This document shows, piece by piece, positions 1-9,516 of a DNA stretch of 64,000 nt. Origin of the DNA: Deltaproteobacteria bacterium. Lineage in GTDB: Bacteria > Desulfobacterota > Desulfarculia > Adiutricales > Adiutricaceae. Position 1 is the first letter of the stretch; each line of letters begins with the position of its first letter. The stretch spans positions 40,823 through 104,822 of the forward strand of contig JAISRZ010000107.1 in NCBI GenBank assembly GCA_031273455.1. The letters run 5' to 3'. Below the pieces are notes generated by a model. The model was not told where the DNA came from. It did not search any database and saw nothing but the letters and a program-made list of their open reading frames with translations. The position numbers and the translations under genes were made by a program.

Positions 1-27
1 GCCTAATAGACTATGGGGGAAGGTAGG

Positions 28-957
28 ATGAAGTTAATAAAAATGGCGATTATAGTCGCCTTTCTGACCTTTTGGGTTTTCTTTTTCCCCAAGGCGGACG
101 TGGCTAGCGGCTCGGCTCATTTCTCCACCGGCGGCAGCGGGTACAAGCTAGCCACCATGCCCCCGCCGGGACTGTATTATTTGATGTACAACGCCTACTT
201 TGACGCCGATGACTATATCGATGATCGCGGCCACAAGATTAAGGGGAAAGACACCCATACCACGGTTTTTTCCCAGACTCACCGTTTGGTTTGGTCCACG
301 CCCGTGAAAATCCTCTCGGGCAACTTATTGTTGGATATAGTTATACCGGTCTACTCTTTCGACTTAGGCCGGACTTTAGTCGGCCCCAATGGCGACACCC
401 ACCATTTTGGCGTGGGCGACCCGTATAGCCACGTGACCATCGCTTGGCACGGCCCAACCTATGACGCCTTGGCCTCCTTGGCCTTCTTTTTCCCCATTGG
501 CGAGTACCGTCAAGGGGAGGCGGCTAGCCCGGGCAAAGGTTACTTCGGTCTCCAACCGACCTTTGGCCTCACCTGGTACTTTGATAAGGCCAGAACTTGG
601 ACTTGGTCCACCATTGTCCGGTATGAGTTTAGCTATAAGCAACGCCATACTGGCCTCCGCGAGGGCGATAACTTCCACTATGAGACCTCGGTGGGTAAAC
701 AACTGGGCAATATCGCTCTGGCCGTCTCCTCGGCTGGCTCCTTTCAGACCACCAACGCCAAAGGTAAAGGGAGCGACGAGGCTAACGCGGCTTTAACTAG
801 AACCTTTTCTTTGGGCCCGGAAGTGGTCGTGGGCCTTGGCCGGCTGGGGAACTTAAGCTTTCGCTGCTTATTTGGCTTAGAGGCCCGCAATAGCTCTAAA
901 GGCGTGACCTCAGTTTTGACCTGGACGGTTCCCATCTTCATGTACGATCAGAACTAA
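28..957 (+). CDS. outer-membrane beta-barrel protein, SphA/MetA-phenol-degradation-like family
   Basis: The 309-residue product begins with a basic N-terminus and a hydrophobic stretch (about residues 6-22, LIKMAIIVAFLTFWVFFF in the longer form), which fits a signal peptide. The rest is rich in alternating aromatic/polar strands, with typical phrases such as GVGDPYSHVTIAW, FFFPIGEY and a strand-like C-terminal end. This pattern matches the family annotated as transporter / MetA-pathway of phenol degradation (SphA-like), which forms outer-membrane barrels; the substrate is not known. The upstream ATG at 13 overlaps the purine-rich GGGGGAAGG at 15-23, so I take the ATG at 28, which has that sequence as its ribosome binding site. 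The gene stands alone and converges on the small minus-strand gene at 1058. Family call is moderate; function is not established. Confidence 0.6.
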   Translation: MKLIKMAIIVAFLTFWVFFFPKADVASGSAHFSTGGSGYKLATMPPPGLYYLMYNAYFDADDYIDDRGHKIKGKDTHTTVFSQTHRLVWSTPVKILSGNLLLDIVIPVYSFDLGRTLVGPNGDTHHFGVGDPYSHVTIAWHGPTYDALASLAFFFPIGEYRQGEAASPGKGYFGLQPTFGLTWYFDKARTWTWSTIVRYEFSYKQRHTGLREGDNFHYETSVGKQLGNIALAVSSAGSFQTTNAKGKGSDEANAALTRTFSLGPEVVVGLGRLGNLSFRCLFGLEARNSSKGVTSVLTWTVPIFMYDQN

Positions 958-984
958 GCGTAAGTTTACCCTGGTTAAACTAAA

Positions 985-1020
985 ACCCCCCGAGGCTGGA
1001 TCAATCAGGCTCGGGGGGGT
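985..1020 (-). terminator. bidirectional Rho-independent terminator
   Basis: A nine-pair stem (CCCCCCGAG at 986-994 with CTCGGGGGG at 1010-1018) lies between the convergent genes ending at 957 (+) and 1058 (-). Read on the minus strand the stem is followed by TTTTA, so it best serves the small minus-strand gene. A shorter AT-rich tail on the plus side may also stop the barrel gene. Confidence 0.7.
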
Positions 1021-1057
1021 ATTGGCGGCCTAAGGTCCGCTTATTTAAAATACGCGA

Positions 1058-1261
1058 CTATTTGTTAGGTTTAAACGGGCCTTTAGGGCCAATCATCGCG
1101 CCTTGAGGTTGGGCGGGGCCAGCCGTTTCCGGCGGGAGGCTAGCTTTCTCTATACGAATATACTCAATGATCTCGTCCACGGACATATCTTTGACTTTTT
1201 CAAAAAAATCGGGGTGGAGTTCCTCTACCTCACCTTCGGCGTTTTCTTTGTGTTTGGTCAT
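1058..1261 (-). CDS. small hypothetical protein
   Basis: 67 residues, beginning MTKHKENAEGEVEELHPDFF, acidic and helical in the first two-thirds and proline/glycine-rich at the end. No family recognised. I prefer the ATG at 1261 over a TTG four codons upstream, because GAGG sits six bases before the ATG. A terminator lies just downstream, which supports a real transcript. The opposite strand also has an open frame here (1103-1294), but it lacks a comparable start. Confidence 0.5.
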   Translation of the reverse strand: MTKHKENAEGEVEELHPDFFEKVKDMSVDEIIEYIRIEKASLPPETAGPAQPQGAMIGPKGPFKPNK

Positions 1262-1924
1262 TTGGAGCCTCAAGCGCTACGTCAATGGTTATAATATTTT
1301 ATCGTAACTATATAGTGAAAATAAAGTTTCTTGTCTTAACTTTATTGATATGTTTGGCGCCATAACTTATTAGCTAAAGCCTTTAGAGCGACCCCGCTAA
1401 ATCGACCAGTTGGCCCAACGACCCAAAGTCGCGAATTTTATCCATTATAGGTTAGCTTAAACGGAGAATCAAACCGTCCTTAAGCTAGAACCCCGCCTAA
1501 CATCCCTTACCCAGCGACCCAACCGTTGATAACCAAAAAACCGCCCTTAACCAACTGACTAGAATTACGGTTGATTATTCAGCTATTTCCAGCTATTTTT
1601 GAGAAATGAAAATCCGGCTAGCCGTTTAAAAGACCCATCCTAACTGGCCTTGGGGTGGGAAGAGATCTTTAATTTTATATAATGGTCTCTAATTATTCTG
1701 GTATACGCTAAAATCACAATATTTATCATAAACTAATATATTTCAATGTATAAACGTTGGCGGCGGGCGGGCCTATTAAAGTCGACCCGTTGGTTAAGTG
1801 GGGCGCCCGGTTGAGGCGGGAGATCCTCCTTACCAACTCCAAAAGTTAACGTTTACCCTTATAATTTTTCTTTTTTGACGTTTAAAGCGGTTTTATTAAG
1901 AACTATAATCTTCATAGGTCAAGC
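1262..1924. other. intergenic region, nothing recognised
   Basis: About 660 bases between two divergent genes. It alternates AT-rich stretches (1290-1360, 1660-1750, 1850-1910) with GC-rich ones. I see no open frame worth calling, no tRNA-like fold and no recognisable gene remnant. It must contain the promoters of both flanking genes but no clear -35/-10 pair stands out. Confidence 0.6.
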
Positions 1925-3775
1925 GTGTTGATAGATTTTTTGGTTAAAAGCCTTTTGGTTTTTGGATTAGTCTACCTCTTCGGGTGGCTGGCCCCTAATA
2001 TGCCCTTAGGGGTCTTTTCCCTCTGGCTAATAGCTCTGGCTTTGCCTATGTCCTTCTATGTGGCCCATGGGTTCGCGGTCAGAAGAACCCGCTTAGCCCA
2101 CACTTTTAGCCAAAATGGCCTGGTTCAGAAGTTTTTAGCCCGTAGTTTAGGGGTTAACGTTCTCGTGTTCTTAGCCTCTCTGGTTATCTCATTTTTCACC
2201 CTCATAAATTTCGCTCTTTTGCGGGGTTGGGACTGGGTCTGGGTGGCCCTTTCCTTTGGGGTCTTTTATCTGGCCCAGGTCTTACTTCCTAAGCGGTTAG
2301 TGGGCGAGTCCGTCCCCTGGTTAAGGCCAGCTAGGTTTAGCGCCTGGACTTTATTCCTCGCGCCGCTCCTTTTAGGGTTACTTAGGGCGGTCTTTTTGGG
2401 GTTAAGCGCGCCCGGCGGGTGGTTAGATGGGGCTTGGCGCTTACTAAAATCGAGCTCCAACTTTTTGGCCGCCATCGCCCCTAGCGGGGGGATCGGCGAG
2501 TTCGTTCCCTTTGGGGAGTCTTCCTCGGCCTTTTTAAAGTTGGCCGGCGGTTACGCGGCTTTAGTGGGGTCTATCGGCCAACAATCTTTGGATCTTTTAG
2601 AAAGTTACTCTTGGTTTTTAGGTCTTTTTTTTCAAACTTTAAATAGCGTCTGTCTTTATGGCGGTTGTTTCGCGGTGATCGCTTTTTTAACTATGGCCCC
2701 GGGGGAGTGGCGCCGCCCTTTGGTCGCTCCAGCGGAAGTCTCGCCGCCCCCCAAGGTTCCGCGCTCCGCGGCTCTTTGGCATTTAGCCGTTTTGGCTTTG
2801 GTGGGCCTAGCGTTTTTCTATCCTCGCCCCAGCTTATTGGACAATTATTCCTCTGGCCCTAAGGGCGTAGCCTTAGAGAGCTTCAGGGTTAAGCTACAAA
2901 GAGAGATGACGCGGTTTATTTACGCCTTAGGCGGGAGATTTTACGATGAGGGGCTCGAGGCTAGAGTCCAGGAGTTAGCCCAAGGTAAGCTCAAGGCCAT
3001 AAGTTTAAAGCGTGAGGATCTGATAGTTAGGATCAATCAGGATTTTAACGGCTACAAAAGTCGAGTCGACCATTTCCTGGACTGGTATTACAGTTTAAGC
3101 GGGGAGTTAGGCCAGCTGGCCCAGCTAGTCCAGGGAGGCCAAGAGGCGGCGGAGCGATACTTGCGCGAAAAAATGGCCGAGAGTATCGCGGCCCAAAGCG
3201 ACTCGCAAAAACTTTACGCGGACATTAAAAAGTATGTGGATGAAGTTAACTCTTTTAAGTCCGAATTGGAAGAGGACATCCAAATAATTTTGCCTTTGTA
3301 TGAGGTTTCCCCGGAATTTATGGTTAATTACAAACTCCAGCGGATCACCTTAGCTGAACTGGCTAATAAAGCCACTCCCGTGACCCTAACGCGCTTTCCA
3401 ACTCGGGCGGTGGCCAGCGCTATCGCGGGTTTGGGCGCCGGGTCAGTCACGGCGGTTATTGTGGCTAAGTTAGCCAAAAAAATCATCTTCAAAAAAGCGG
3501 TTAAAGCCTTGGTCAGAATCGCCGCCACTCGCGGTCTAACCGTCGCCGGTGGGGCGGCCGTTGGCGGGGCCGCCGGTAGCGTCATCCCCGGGGCGGGCAC
3601 GGCGGCGGGGGCGGTGGCCGGATTGGCGGTGGGTTTGGCGGCGGGCTTGGGCTTGGACAAAATTATCATCGAAATAGAGGAGTTTATGAACCGCGAGGAG
3701 TTTAAGCGGGAGATATTTAAGACCATTGACGCGGAAAGGATGGAGCTTTTAAGGGCCTTAAAACCGAAAGATTAA
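1925..3775 (+). CDS. large hypothetical membrane protein with C-terminal glycine zipper
   Basis: 616 residues, starting at GTG (1925). The first half holds several hydrophobic segments (roughly residues 5-50, 75-115, 135-165, 215-250 and 285-300). Then follows a hydrophilic, helical and probably coiled-coil stretch (about 320-490) of charged residues. Near residues 500-585 there is a long Ala/Gly run with small-xxx-small repeats (GGAAVGGAAGSVIPGAG and similar), typical of glycine zippers in membrane-inserting or membrane-shaping proteins, followed by a short charged tail. I do not recognise the family. The gene is monocistronic and converges on mutS2 with a 10-base gap. Membrane location is well supported; function is unknown. 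Confidence 0.7.
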   Translation: MLIDFLVKSLLVFGLVYLFGWLAPNMPLGVFSLWLIALALPMSFYVAHGFAVRRTRLAHTFSQNGLVQKFLARSLGVNVLVFLASLVISFFTLINFALLRGWDWVWVALSFGVFYLAQVLLPKRLVGESVPWLRPARFSAWTLFLAPLLLGLLRAVFLGLSAPGGWLDGAWRLLKSSSNFLAAIAPSGGIGEFVPFGESSSAFLKLAGGYAALVGSIGQQSLDLLESYSWFLGLFFQTLNSVCLYGGCFAVIAFLTMAPGEWRRPLVAPAEVSPPPKVPRSAALWHLAVLALVGLAFFYPRPSLLDNYSSGPKGVALESFRVKLQREMTRFIYALGGRFYDEGLEARVQELAQGKLKAISLKREDLIVRINQDFNGYKSRVDHFLDWYYSLSGELGQLAQLVQGGQEAAERYLREKMAESIAAQSDSQKLYADIKKYVDEVNSFKSELEEDIQIILPLYEVSPEFMVNYKLQRITLAELANKATPVTLTRFPTRAVASAIAGLGAGSVTAVIVAKLAKKIIFKKAVKALVRIAATRGLTVAGGAAVGGAAGSVIPGAGTAAGAVAGLAVGLAAGLGLDKIIIEIEEFMNREEFKREIFKTIDAERMELLRALKPKD

Positions 3776-3786
3776 GCGGCTTTTAT

Positions 3787-6156
3787 CTATGGGGCCAGCT
3801 CCACGGTGGTGACGCCTAAACCCCCGGGGCCGGGGGTGGGCCAGATCAGCTCTTGGACTTTGGGGTGGGTTTTTAAATGGGCTGTCAGACCTTTTCTTAA
3901 GCGACCAGTGCCTAAGCCGTGGATGATAATCAACCGTTTCCGCCCACTGAGGGCGGCTTGGTCGATTTCCCGGTCAATGACCTCAATGGCTTCCTCCACG
4001 GTCTGGCCCAATAAGTTTAAAGATAAGCCTAGGTCGGTCTCTTGGGTCACCGCGAAGGTCACTCTGGTCTGGGGGCTTCCCTCGGTCTTGGGGGCCTTAA
4101 AAAGGTCGCTTAAAGGGGACTTAATGGAAAAGGCCCCGCAATCGATAAGGGCCTCAGACTTTTCTAGGTTGACGCTTTTAACCACCCCAGGCCGCTTGAG
4201 CTTAGCCACTAGGACCCGTTCCCCCGGGGCGACTGAGGTTAAGGGCTCCGAATCTAAGGTTGGGGTCGCCTCTGGCCGAACCGCGGTTAAGGCTTTGGCC
4301 AGGGCCGCGGCTTTTAAGCTTAGGGCCACGGGATCCGGGGTCTGGTTTTTGGCCAAAGACTCGCGGATTTCTTTTTTCAGCTCGGCTAACTCCCGCCGTT
4401 GCCGAACTAAAGCCGAGCGGATCTCTTGGTCCAGGCGCGTGGACTGGCGCTTTAGATCCTCAGTTTGTTTAGCTAGGGCCTTTTGGGCCGCGGTCGTGAC
4501 TTGGGCTAAGTCGCGCCTTTCTTCGGCTAAGGCCGTTTTCTCTAAGAACAGAGCCTCCCTTTCCTCGTCTAAACGCTTTAATAAATTCATGGCCTCTTTA
4601 TGGCCCTCGTCCAAATAGCTTTCCGCTCTTTGGACTAAATCCTCGGGCAAACCTAACCGTCTGGCCATGGCTAAACCGCCGGAAAAGCCCGGGGCCCCGT
4701 AAGTTAAACCGTAGATGGGCCGCCCGTCTTTGGAGGCTCTAACGGCCACCGAGACCACCCCGGGGGTTAACGCGGCCCAGCTTTTAATGAGATGGTAATG
4801 GGTCGCGGCTAAGCATAAGGCCCCTTTGGCCCGTAACTTTTCTAAAACCGCTAAACCTAAAGCCGCCCCTTCGGCTGGATCCGTGCCCCCGCCAATCTCG
4901 TCCAGTAAGATGACCACCCCTTCTCGGGCCTCGTTTAAAGCCTCGCCAATGGCCTTAATATGCCCGGAGAAAGTCGAGAGATCGGCGGCTAGATCCTGAT
5001 TGTCGCCCATGATGGCGATGATGTCCTCGGGAAAATCGACCTTAGAGCCCTCAGCCGCTGGGATGGGCAAACCCGTTTTGGCCAAGGCTAAAACTAAGCC
5101 CAAAGTTTTTAGGGCCACGGTTTTGCCGCCAGCGTTAAGACCAGAGATGACTAATAAGGGCGAGTCCGGTAAGACCACCAGATCCAAGGGGATCAGCTCG
5201 CGGCCTTCGGCGGCCAGTCTTTTTTCCAGTAAAGGGTGCCTTAGCTCACGGAGATCTAAACCCTGGCCGGGCTGATAATCAGGAGTTACGGCCTTCCAAT
5301 AGTGGGCTAACCGAGCCTCGGCCAAGATGAGATCAAGCTTGGTTAAAGCCGCTTGGCTAGTGGCTAAAACTGGGGCTAAAGCCCGACATTGACTGGAGAG
5401 GCTTAAAATTATCCGATAGATTTCCTCTTTTTCCCGGCTCTTTAGAAACGTTAAGCGGTTATTGTCCTCGACCGTCTCCAATGGCTCGAGGTAAGCCGTG
5501 GCCCCGCTTTTGGACCAATCGTGGACTAACCCCCGGGATCGACCGGCGGCCCCCGCCCGCACCGGGACCACAAACCGGTCCCCTCGGGTGGTGATGATCT
5601 CGTCTCGTAAAAGGGGTTTAAACTCCGGGTCGCGCATGAGCTCGGTTAGGCGGGAGGTTAAAGCGGCTTTGGCCGAGGCCAAATCCCGGCGTAAGCGGGC
5701 TAAAAGGGGGCTAGCCGTGTCCAGGATTTCCCCTTCCGGGCCCACGCTTTTTTCGAGATCCTCAACTAAAGGTTTAAAGTCGTCAAGGTCATTGGCGATT
5801 AAGCTGAGCTTGGGGGACAACTCCAGCTTTTCGGCGAAATAGGCTTTAGCTTCCCTGGCCGTTCTAGCCACCCGGCTAATGACCAACAACTCCAAGGGTT
5901 CGAGTAAGGAGCCTTCAGGGCCTAAGGTTTTTAGTAAAGCCGAAAGATCGGTTAGATCATGAAAATCCGGGCTCTCGCTCACGGCCAGTAAAGCCCTAGC
6001 TTCCTCGATTAAAGCCCAGGAGGCCTGGATGGCCGCCGGGGTGAGATCCGGCTTTAAGGCTAAGGCTAAAGCCGCGCCCGGCTCGGAGTGGGCTCGATCG
6101 GCTAAAGCTTTTAAAGCCTCGGGAAAATCTAAGAGGTCTAAGGCCACTGGGTTCAT
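3787..6156 (-). CDS. mutS2: endonuclease MutS2 (MutS-type ATPase with Smr nuclease domain)
   Basis: 789 residues, a normal length for MutS2. The ATPase domain has Walker A GLNAGGKT near residue 338 and the Walker B region VVILLDEIGGGTDP, followed by the helix start LAATHYH. A long charged coiled coil covers about 505-600, and a C-terminal Smr domain ends the protein (IIHGLGTGRLRKGL, then the TPGPGGLGVTTV tail). It lacks the mismatch-recognition domain of MutS1. In other bacteria MutS2 acts on branched DNA to limit recombination, or on collided ribosomes; which applies here cannot be seen. Its ATG overlaps the stop of hisA as ATGA, so it is the last gene of the ilvH-hisB-hisA-mutS2 operon. Confidence 0.93.
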   Translation of the reverse strand: MNPVALDLLDFPEALKALADRAHSEPGAALALALKPDLTPAAIQASWALIEEARALLAVSESPDFHDLTDLSALLKTLGPEGSLLEPLELLVISRVARTAREAKAYFAEKLELSPKLSLIANDLDDFKPLVEDLEKSVGPEGEILDTASPLLARLRRDLASAKAALTSRLTELMRDPEFKPLLRDEIITTRGDRFVVPVRAGAAGRSRGLVHDWSKSGATAYLEPLETVEDNNRLTFLKSREKEEIYRIILSLSSQCRALAPVLATSQAALTKLDLILAEARLAHYWKAVTPDYQPGQGLDLRELRHPLLEKRLAAEGRELIPLDLVVLPDSPLLVISGLNAGGKTVALKTLGLVLALAKTGLPIPAAEGSKVDFPEDIIAIMGDNQDLAADLSTFSGHIKAIGEALNEAREGVVILLDEIGGGTDPAEGAALGLAVLEKLRAKGALCLAATHYHLIKSWAALTPGVVSVAVRASKDGRPIYGLTYGAPGFSGGLAMARRLGLPEDLVQRAESYLDEGHKEAMNLLKRLDEEREALFLEKTALAEERRDLAQVTTAAQKALAKQTEDLKRQSTRLDQEIRSALVRQRRELAELKKEIRESLAKNQTPDPVALSLKAAALAKALTAVRPEATPTLDSEPLTSVAPGERVLVAKLKRPGVVKSVNLEKSEALIDCGAFSIKSPLSDLFKAPKTEGSPQTRVTFAVTQETDLGLSLNLLGQTVEEAIEVIDREIDQAALSGRKRLIIIHGLGTGRLRKGLTAHLKTHPKVQELIWPTPGPGGLGVTTVELAP

Positions 6157-6902
6157 AGAGAGGCTGGGCTTTCGTTAAAGATTTTTAGACCCGCGGCCAG
6201 ATCCAAGGTCCCTTCGTAAATGGCCCGGCCAGTGATGGCCCCAATGATGTTTGGGGCTTGTAAGTCCCGGAGGGCCAGAAGATCTTTTAAACCCGAAACG
6301 CCCCCAGCGACGATGGTCGGGAGATCGGCGGCTTGGGCCACTTTAGCGGCTAGCTCCAAGTTCGGGCCGCTTTGGGCCCCATCCCGGTCCACGTCCGTGT
6401 GGATGACCACGGAGACGCCTAAGTCCTTTAAGCGGCTGGCGGCGGTTAAAACGTCTTGGCCCCCGTCCTCCAGCCAACCCCGGATTTTAAGCCTTTCCCC
6501 CACCGAGTCCAAGGAGGCGGCGAGGCGCGTTGGGAATAAGCTGGCGGCTTTAGCCACAAGTTTGGGATCCTCGCAAATGACGGTCCCTAAGATGAGCCGA
6601 TCCACCCCCAAGTCCAGCCAGGCTTTCATGTCCTCTAAGGTTCGGACGCCCCCGCCCAATTGGAGTTTAACCGGAACGCTTTTAACGATGTTCCGGATGG
6701 CCGCTAGGTTAGCGTTTTTTAGGCCAATGGAGCCATCCAGGTTGACTAAGTGGAGGTAATTGGCCCCTTCATTCACCCAGCGTTGGGCCATGGCCACGGG
6801 GTCGTCCCCGTAGACGGTGGCCTCGTTAAACCGGCCTTTAAATAAGCGGACGCAACGACCGTCTTTGAGGTCAATGGCGGGAAAAAGGGTTAAGGGGCTC
6901 AC
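6153..6902 (-). CDS. hisA: ProFAR isomerase HisA
   Basis: 249 residues. It isomerises ProFAR to PRFAR, an Amadori rearrangement in histidine biosynthesis, in the cytoplasm. The TIM-barrel signature is complete: PAIDLKDGRCVRL with catalytic Asp11, the second acid in AASLD at Asp132, the phosphate loop GGGVRTLED and HTDVDRDGAQSG. It starts at GTG (6902), whose last bases overlap the hisB stop as GTGA. This shows translational coupling with hisB. The other histidine genes (hisF, hisH and so on) are not in the window. Confidence 0.93.
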   Translation of the reverse strand: MSPLTLFPAIDLKDGRCVRLFKGRFNEATVYGDDPVAMAQRWVNEGANYLHLVNLDGSIGLKNANLAAIRNIVKSVPVKLQLGGGVRTLEDMKAWLDLGVDRLILGTVICEDPKLVAKAASLFPTRLAASLDSVGERLKIRGWLEDGGQDVLTAASRLKDLGVSVVIHTDVDRDGAQSGPNLELAAKVAQAADLPTIVAGGVSGLKDLLALRDLQAPNIIGAITGRAIYEGTLDLAAGLKIFNESPASL

Positions 6903-7495
6903 AGAACGCCTTTGGTGGAAAAGGCCCCGCCTTGGCGCGGGGACAAAGCTCGCCGGGCGGCTAAACCCACGGCCTTAAACAAAGCCTCGGCCATGTGATG
7001 GGAGTTTTTGCCCCGGCGGAGGGTTAAATGGAGAGTCCAACCGGCTTTTTGGGTCAAAGCCCGGAAAAACTCCTCCACTAAGCAGAGGTCAAAGTCCCCG
7101 GTGGTCGCTTGAGGCCAATCGGCCTCAAAGTGGAGGTAAGGCCGCCGCCCAGCGTCCAAAACCGCCTCGGCCAAGGCCTCGTCCATGGGGATTAGGCTAT
7201 AGCCAAACCTTTGGTGCCCAGTGAAATCCCCTAAGCACTCAAAAAGGGACTCGCCGATCAAAAGACCCGTGTCCTCCACGGAGTGGTGATGGTCCACGTC
7301 ATGATCCCCAGCCACGTAGAGCTCTAAACCCCAACCGGCGTAGACGGCCAAGGTGTCCAGTAAGTGACGGAAAAAGCCCGGGGCCACGGTCAGCTTAATG
7401 GGGCCGCCATCTAAGTTTAAAGCCCCGGAGATACTGGTCTCTAAGGTGACCCGGTCGCGTTTGGCTTGCCGCGGCGGAATAGAGGAGTTTGACAT
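6899..7495 (-). CDS. hisB: imidazoleglycerol-phosphate dehydratase HisB
   Basis: 198 residues, the monofunctional form without the phosphatase domain. It dehydrates IGP to imidazole acetol phosphate using a dimanganese centre. Both metal-binding histidine clusters are visible: HDVDHHHSVEDTG near the middle and GKNSHHMAEALFKA near the C-terminus. The start ATG shares its A with the TAA stop of ilvH (TAATG). It is translationally coupled to hisA downstream. Confidence 0.92.
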   Translation of the reverse strand: MSNSSIPPRQAKRDRVTLETSISGALNLDGGPIKLTVAPGFFRHLLDTLAVYAGWGLELYVAGDHDVDHHHSVEDTGLLIGESLFECLGDFTGHQRFGYSLIPMDEALAEAVLDAGRRPYLHFEADWPQATTGDFDLCLVEEFFRALTQKAGWTLHLTLRRGKNSHHMAEALFKAVGLAARRALSPRQGGAFSTKGVL

Positions 7496-7992
7496 TAGGA
7501 AGCCTCAACCGTGTCAGTCCGCCGGGGCAGAGCCACCAGCCCGGTTCTAGCCATGGCGACAATGGTGTACGGAGTTAAAGCGGCCACGGCGGTGTCCACG
7601 TCCCGAGCCGAGCCAGCCACCTGGATGGTCACCCGATCGGCCAAGATGTCAATGAGCCGAAAGCCCATATGGCTAGCCAAGTTGACGATCCGGTTCCGGC
7701 GACCGGGGCCGGCTTTTAAAGTGATAATGGCCAGCTCCCCGGTTAAAGCGTCCTCGTGCTCCAAGATCTCCACGGAAATGACGTCAATGAGCTTTTGGAA
7801 CTGCTTAACCACTTGCTCCACGGTGGCCGTGTCCCCGGCCACCACTAAGGTGATGCGGGTGACGCTATGATCCTCGGTGGGGCCCGCGGCGATGGACTCC
7901 ACGTTGTAACCGCGACGGGTCACTAACCCGGCCACGTGGGACAAGACCCCGGGCCGGTTGTGAACTAATATGGTGATCAGATTCTTTTTCAT
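7495..7992 (-). CDS. ilvH: acetolactate synthase small (regulatory) subunit
   Basis: 165 residues, full length for the family. An N-terminal ACT domain (ITILVHNRPGVLSHVAGL, then YNVESIAAGPTEDHSVTRIT) binds the feedback inhibitor, normally valine. The C-terminal half activates the catalytic subunit. The large subunit is not beside it but lies 36 kb away at 44307 on the same strand. It heads an operon with hisB, hisA and mutS2. A hairpin at 8033-8054 lies upstream of its start. Confidence 0.9.
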   Translation of the reverse strand: MKKNLITILVHNRPGVLSHVAGLVTRRGYNVESIAAGPTEDHSVTRITLVVAGDTATVEQVVKQFQKLIDVISVEILEHEDALTGELAIITLKAGPGRRNRIVNLASHMGFRLIDILADRVTIQVAGSARDVDTAVAALTPYTIVAMARTGLVALPRRTDTVEAS

Positions 7993-8032
7993 GGGCGTTA
8001 TATATGGGTTTTAAGTTCCTAAAAAAGATATA

Positions 8033-8054
8033 GGGCCTTAAGGAGTTAAGGCCC
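8033..8054 (-). terminator. hairpin between terD-like gene and ilvH, possible terminator
   Basis: Nine-pair perfect stem GGGCCTTAA (8033-8041) with TTAAGGCCC (8046-8054) and a four-base loop. On the minus strand it is followed after a few bases by CTTTTTTAGG, a T-run displaced from the stem. It may end the TerD transcript from 8208 or act as a leader element of ilvH; the sequence does not decide. Confidence 0.45.
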
Positions 8055-8207
8055 CCGGAATTATAACATAGGTAGGCTTGGCCTAAAGGTCGCGAAAGAG
8101 CCAGCCGCCTGGAAATAGGCCGCGAAAACGGGGCGAAAACCGCCCTTAGCGCGGCGATCTAGCCATTGGCTAGGGTAATGTAGGTTAGACGAGGAACCGA
8201 AGCGTTT

Positions 8208-8789
8208 TTAGGCGGTGGCGTCCACCCCAAACTTCTGGCAAAGGGCCAGTAACCCGCCGCTATAGCCTTGGCCCACCGCCCGAAACTTCCAATCCTGTTG
8301 GTGGCGGTAAATCTCGCCAAAAATCATGGCGGTTTCCACGCTAAGATCCTCAGTCAGATCGAAGCGGGCGATTTCCCGGTTGTCCAGCTGGTTAACGATG
8401 CGGATAAAGGCGTTGGAGACCATGCCAAAGTTCTGGCCGCGTTGGGTGGCCTCGTAGATGGTGACCACAAAGACCAGCTTTTGGATCTCGTTGGGGACTT
8501 TTTCGAGGTTGACTTTTAAGACCTCATCGTCGCCTTCGCCGCCGCCGGTCAGGTTATCGCCGGTGTGCTCCACTGACTTATCCGGGGAGGTGAGGTTACC
8601 GTAGAAGATAAAGTCCTCATCCCGGCGGACCTTGCCAGTGGCGTCCAAAAGAAAGACCGAGGCGTCCAAGTCAAAATCAGCCCCCACCGACTCCCGAGCG
8701 TCCCAACCGAGGCCCACAAAGACTGATTTTAAGCCGGGAACCTCGCCAGTAAGTGATATATTCGCGCCTTTGACTAAAGAAACGGCCAT
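8208..8789 (-). CDS. TerD family protein (solitary paralogue)
   Basis: 193 residues, one complete TerD domain: the start [13 protein letters not shown], the GLGWDAR turn, the acidic [12 protein letters not shown] and GEGDDE segments that bind Ca2+ in characterised TerD proteins, and the end [14 protein letters not shown]. It is closest in phrasing to the TerD at 36413, which shares [15 protein letters not shown] and the [11 protein letters not shown] block. RBS AGAGG lies seven bases before the ATG. It stands alone, 21 kb from the main Ter locus, so it is a dispersed paralogue. TerD proteins act in tellurite, phage or stress resistance; the exact role here is unknown. Confidence 0.9.
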   Translation of the reverse strand: MAVSLVKGANISLTGEVPGLKSVFVGLGWDARESVGADFDLDASVFLLDATGKVRRDEDFIFYGNLTSPDKSVEHTGDNLTGGGEGDDEVLKVNLEKVPNEIQKLVFVVTIYEATQRGQNFGMVSNAFIRIVNQLDNREIARFDLTEDLSVETAMIFGEIYRHQQDWKFRAVGQGYSGGLLALCQKFGVDATA

Positions 8790-9516
8790 AATAAACCTCT
8801 TTAAATCGTAAAATTAAAAAATAACCTTTAAAACCACCAAAAAAAGGGGGTCTGGAGAAATTTTGGGTTATAAAAAAAAATTTTAAAAATAGATTGATAT
8901 AAACTCGCGGCCCTAAGGTTAAGAAACGGTTAGATCCTAATGGCGGTTGGCTCAAAACCCCATCGCGACCCCCGTAGCGCCAAGGGATAATCTAATCTTT
9001 AACTTAACCGGAACCCTTAAGGTCGCCTAAACCTTTGGCCAGGGGCCAAGTTTAAGGGGTAGGGGGATTGGAACCCATGATTATAGCTTAGCTTTAAGAG
9101 AGAAGCAAAACAAAATCTAAGGTTAAGCTGGGTTTTTTTGGGTATAATTTATTTAGTTTTATACTGATATAAAGTTTTTAAATACTAAAAGGTCTAAGTC
9201 AGTTTGTTATAGTTTTATTATTATTATTTAATAGTTTATAAATTAAATATTAACGTAAAATATTAATAATTTTCCTGACGCCCTAAAATAAAAATCCCCC
9301 CTTCTCCCCCAAAGGGGCCTAAAGCCTTTTAGGTCTAAAACCATGGCCCCTAAAAAAAAACGGCCCAAAACCCATAATTTATATCGCTTACTCCAGTAAA
9401 AAATGTTATTATTATAAAACCTTCCTTGGAGGTTTAGAGCCTAACGTTAGGCCAGCGAAAAGGCGGCGACCGATTTCGCAAAAGGTTTTAGGGCCGAAAG
9501 GATTCATCGGCGTTAG
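8790..9516. other. AT-rich intergenic region, no gene recognised
   Basis: Over 700 bases upstream of the TerD gene. The span 9120-9300 is strongly AT-rich with runs such as TTATTATTATTATTT. Several homopolymer runs (A8-A9, G5-C5) occur. No open frame or RNA fold can be supported. The first 60 bases must hold the TerD promoter. Confidence 0.5.

Noticed and set aside
1103..1294. 63-codon plus-strand frame opposite the small gene at 1058
   Set aside because: No ribosome site; the minus-strand frame has an RBS and a downstream terminator.
9058..9090. Minus-strand GGGTTCCAATCCC resembling a tRNA T-arm
   Set aside because: The loop lacks the purine at the expected place and no acceptor, D-arm or anticodon arm can be matched.
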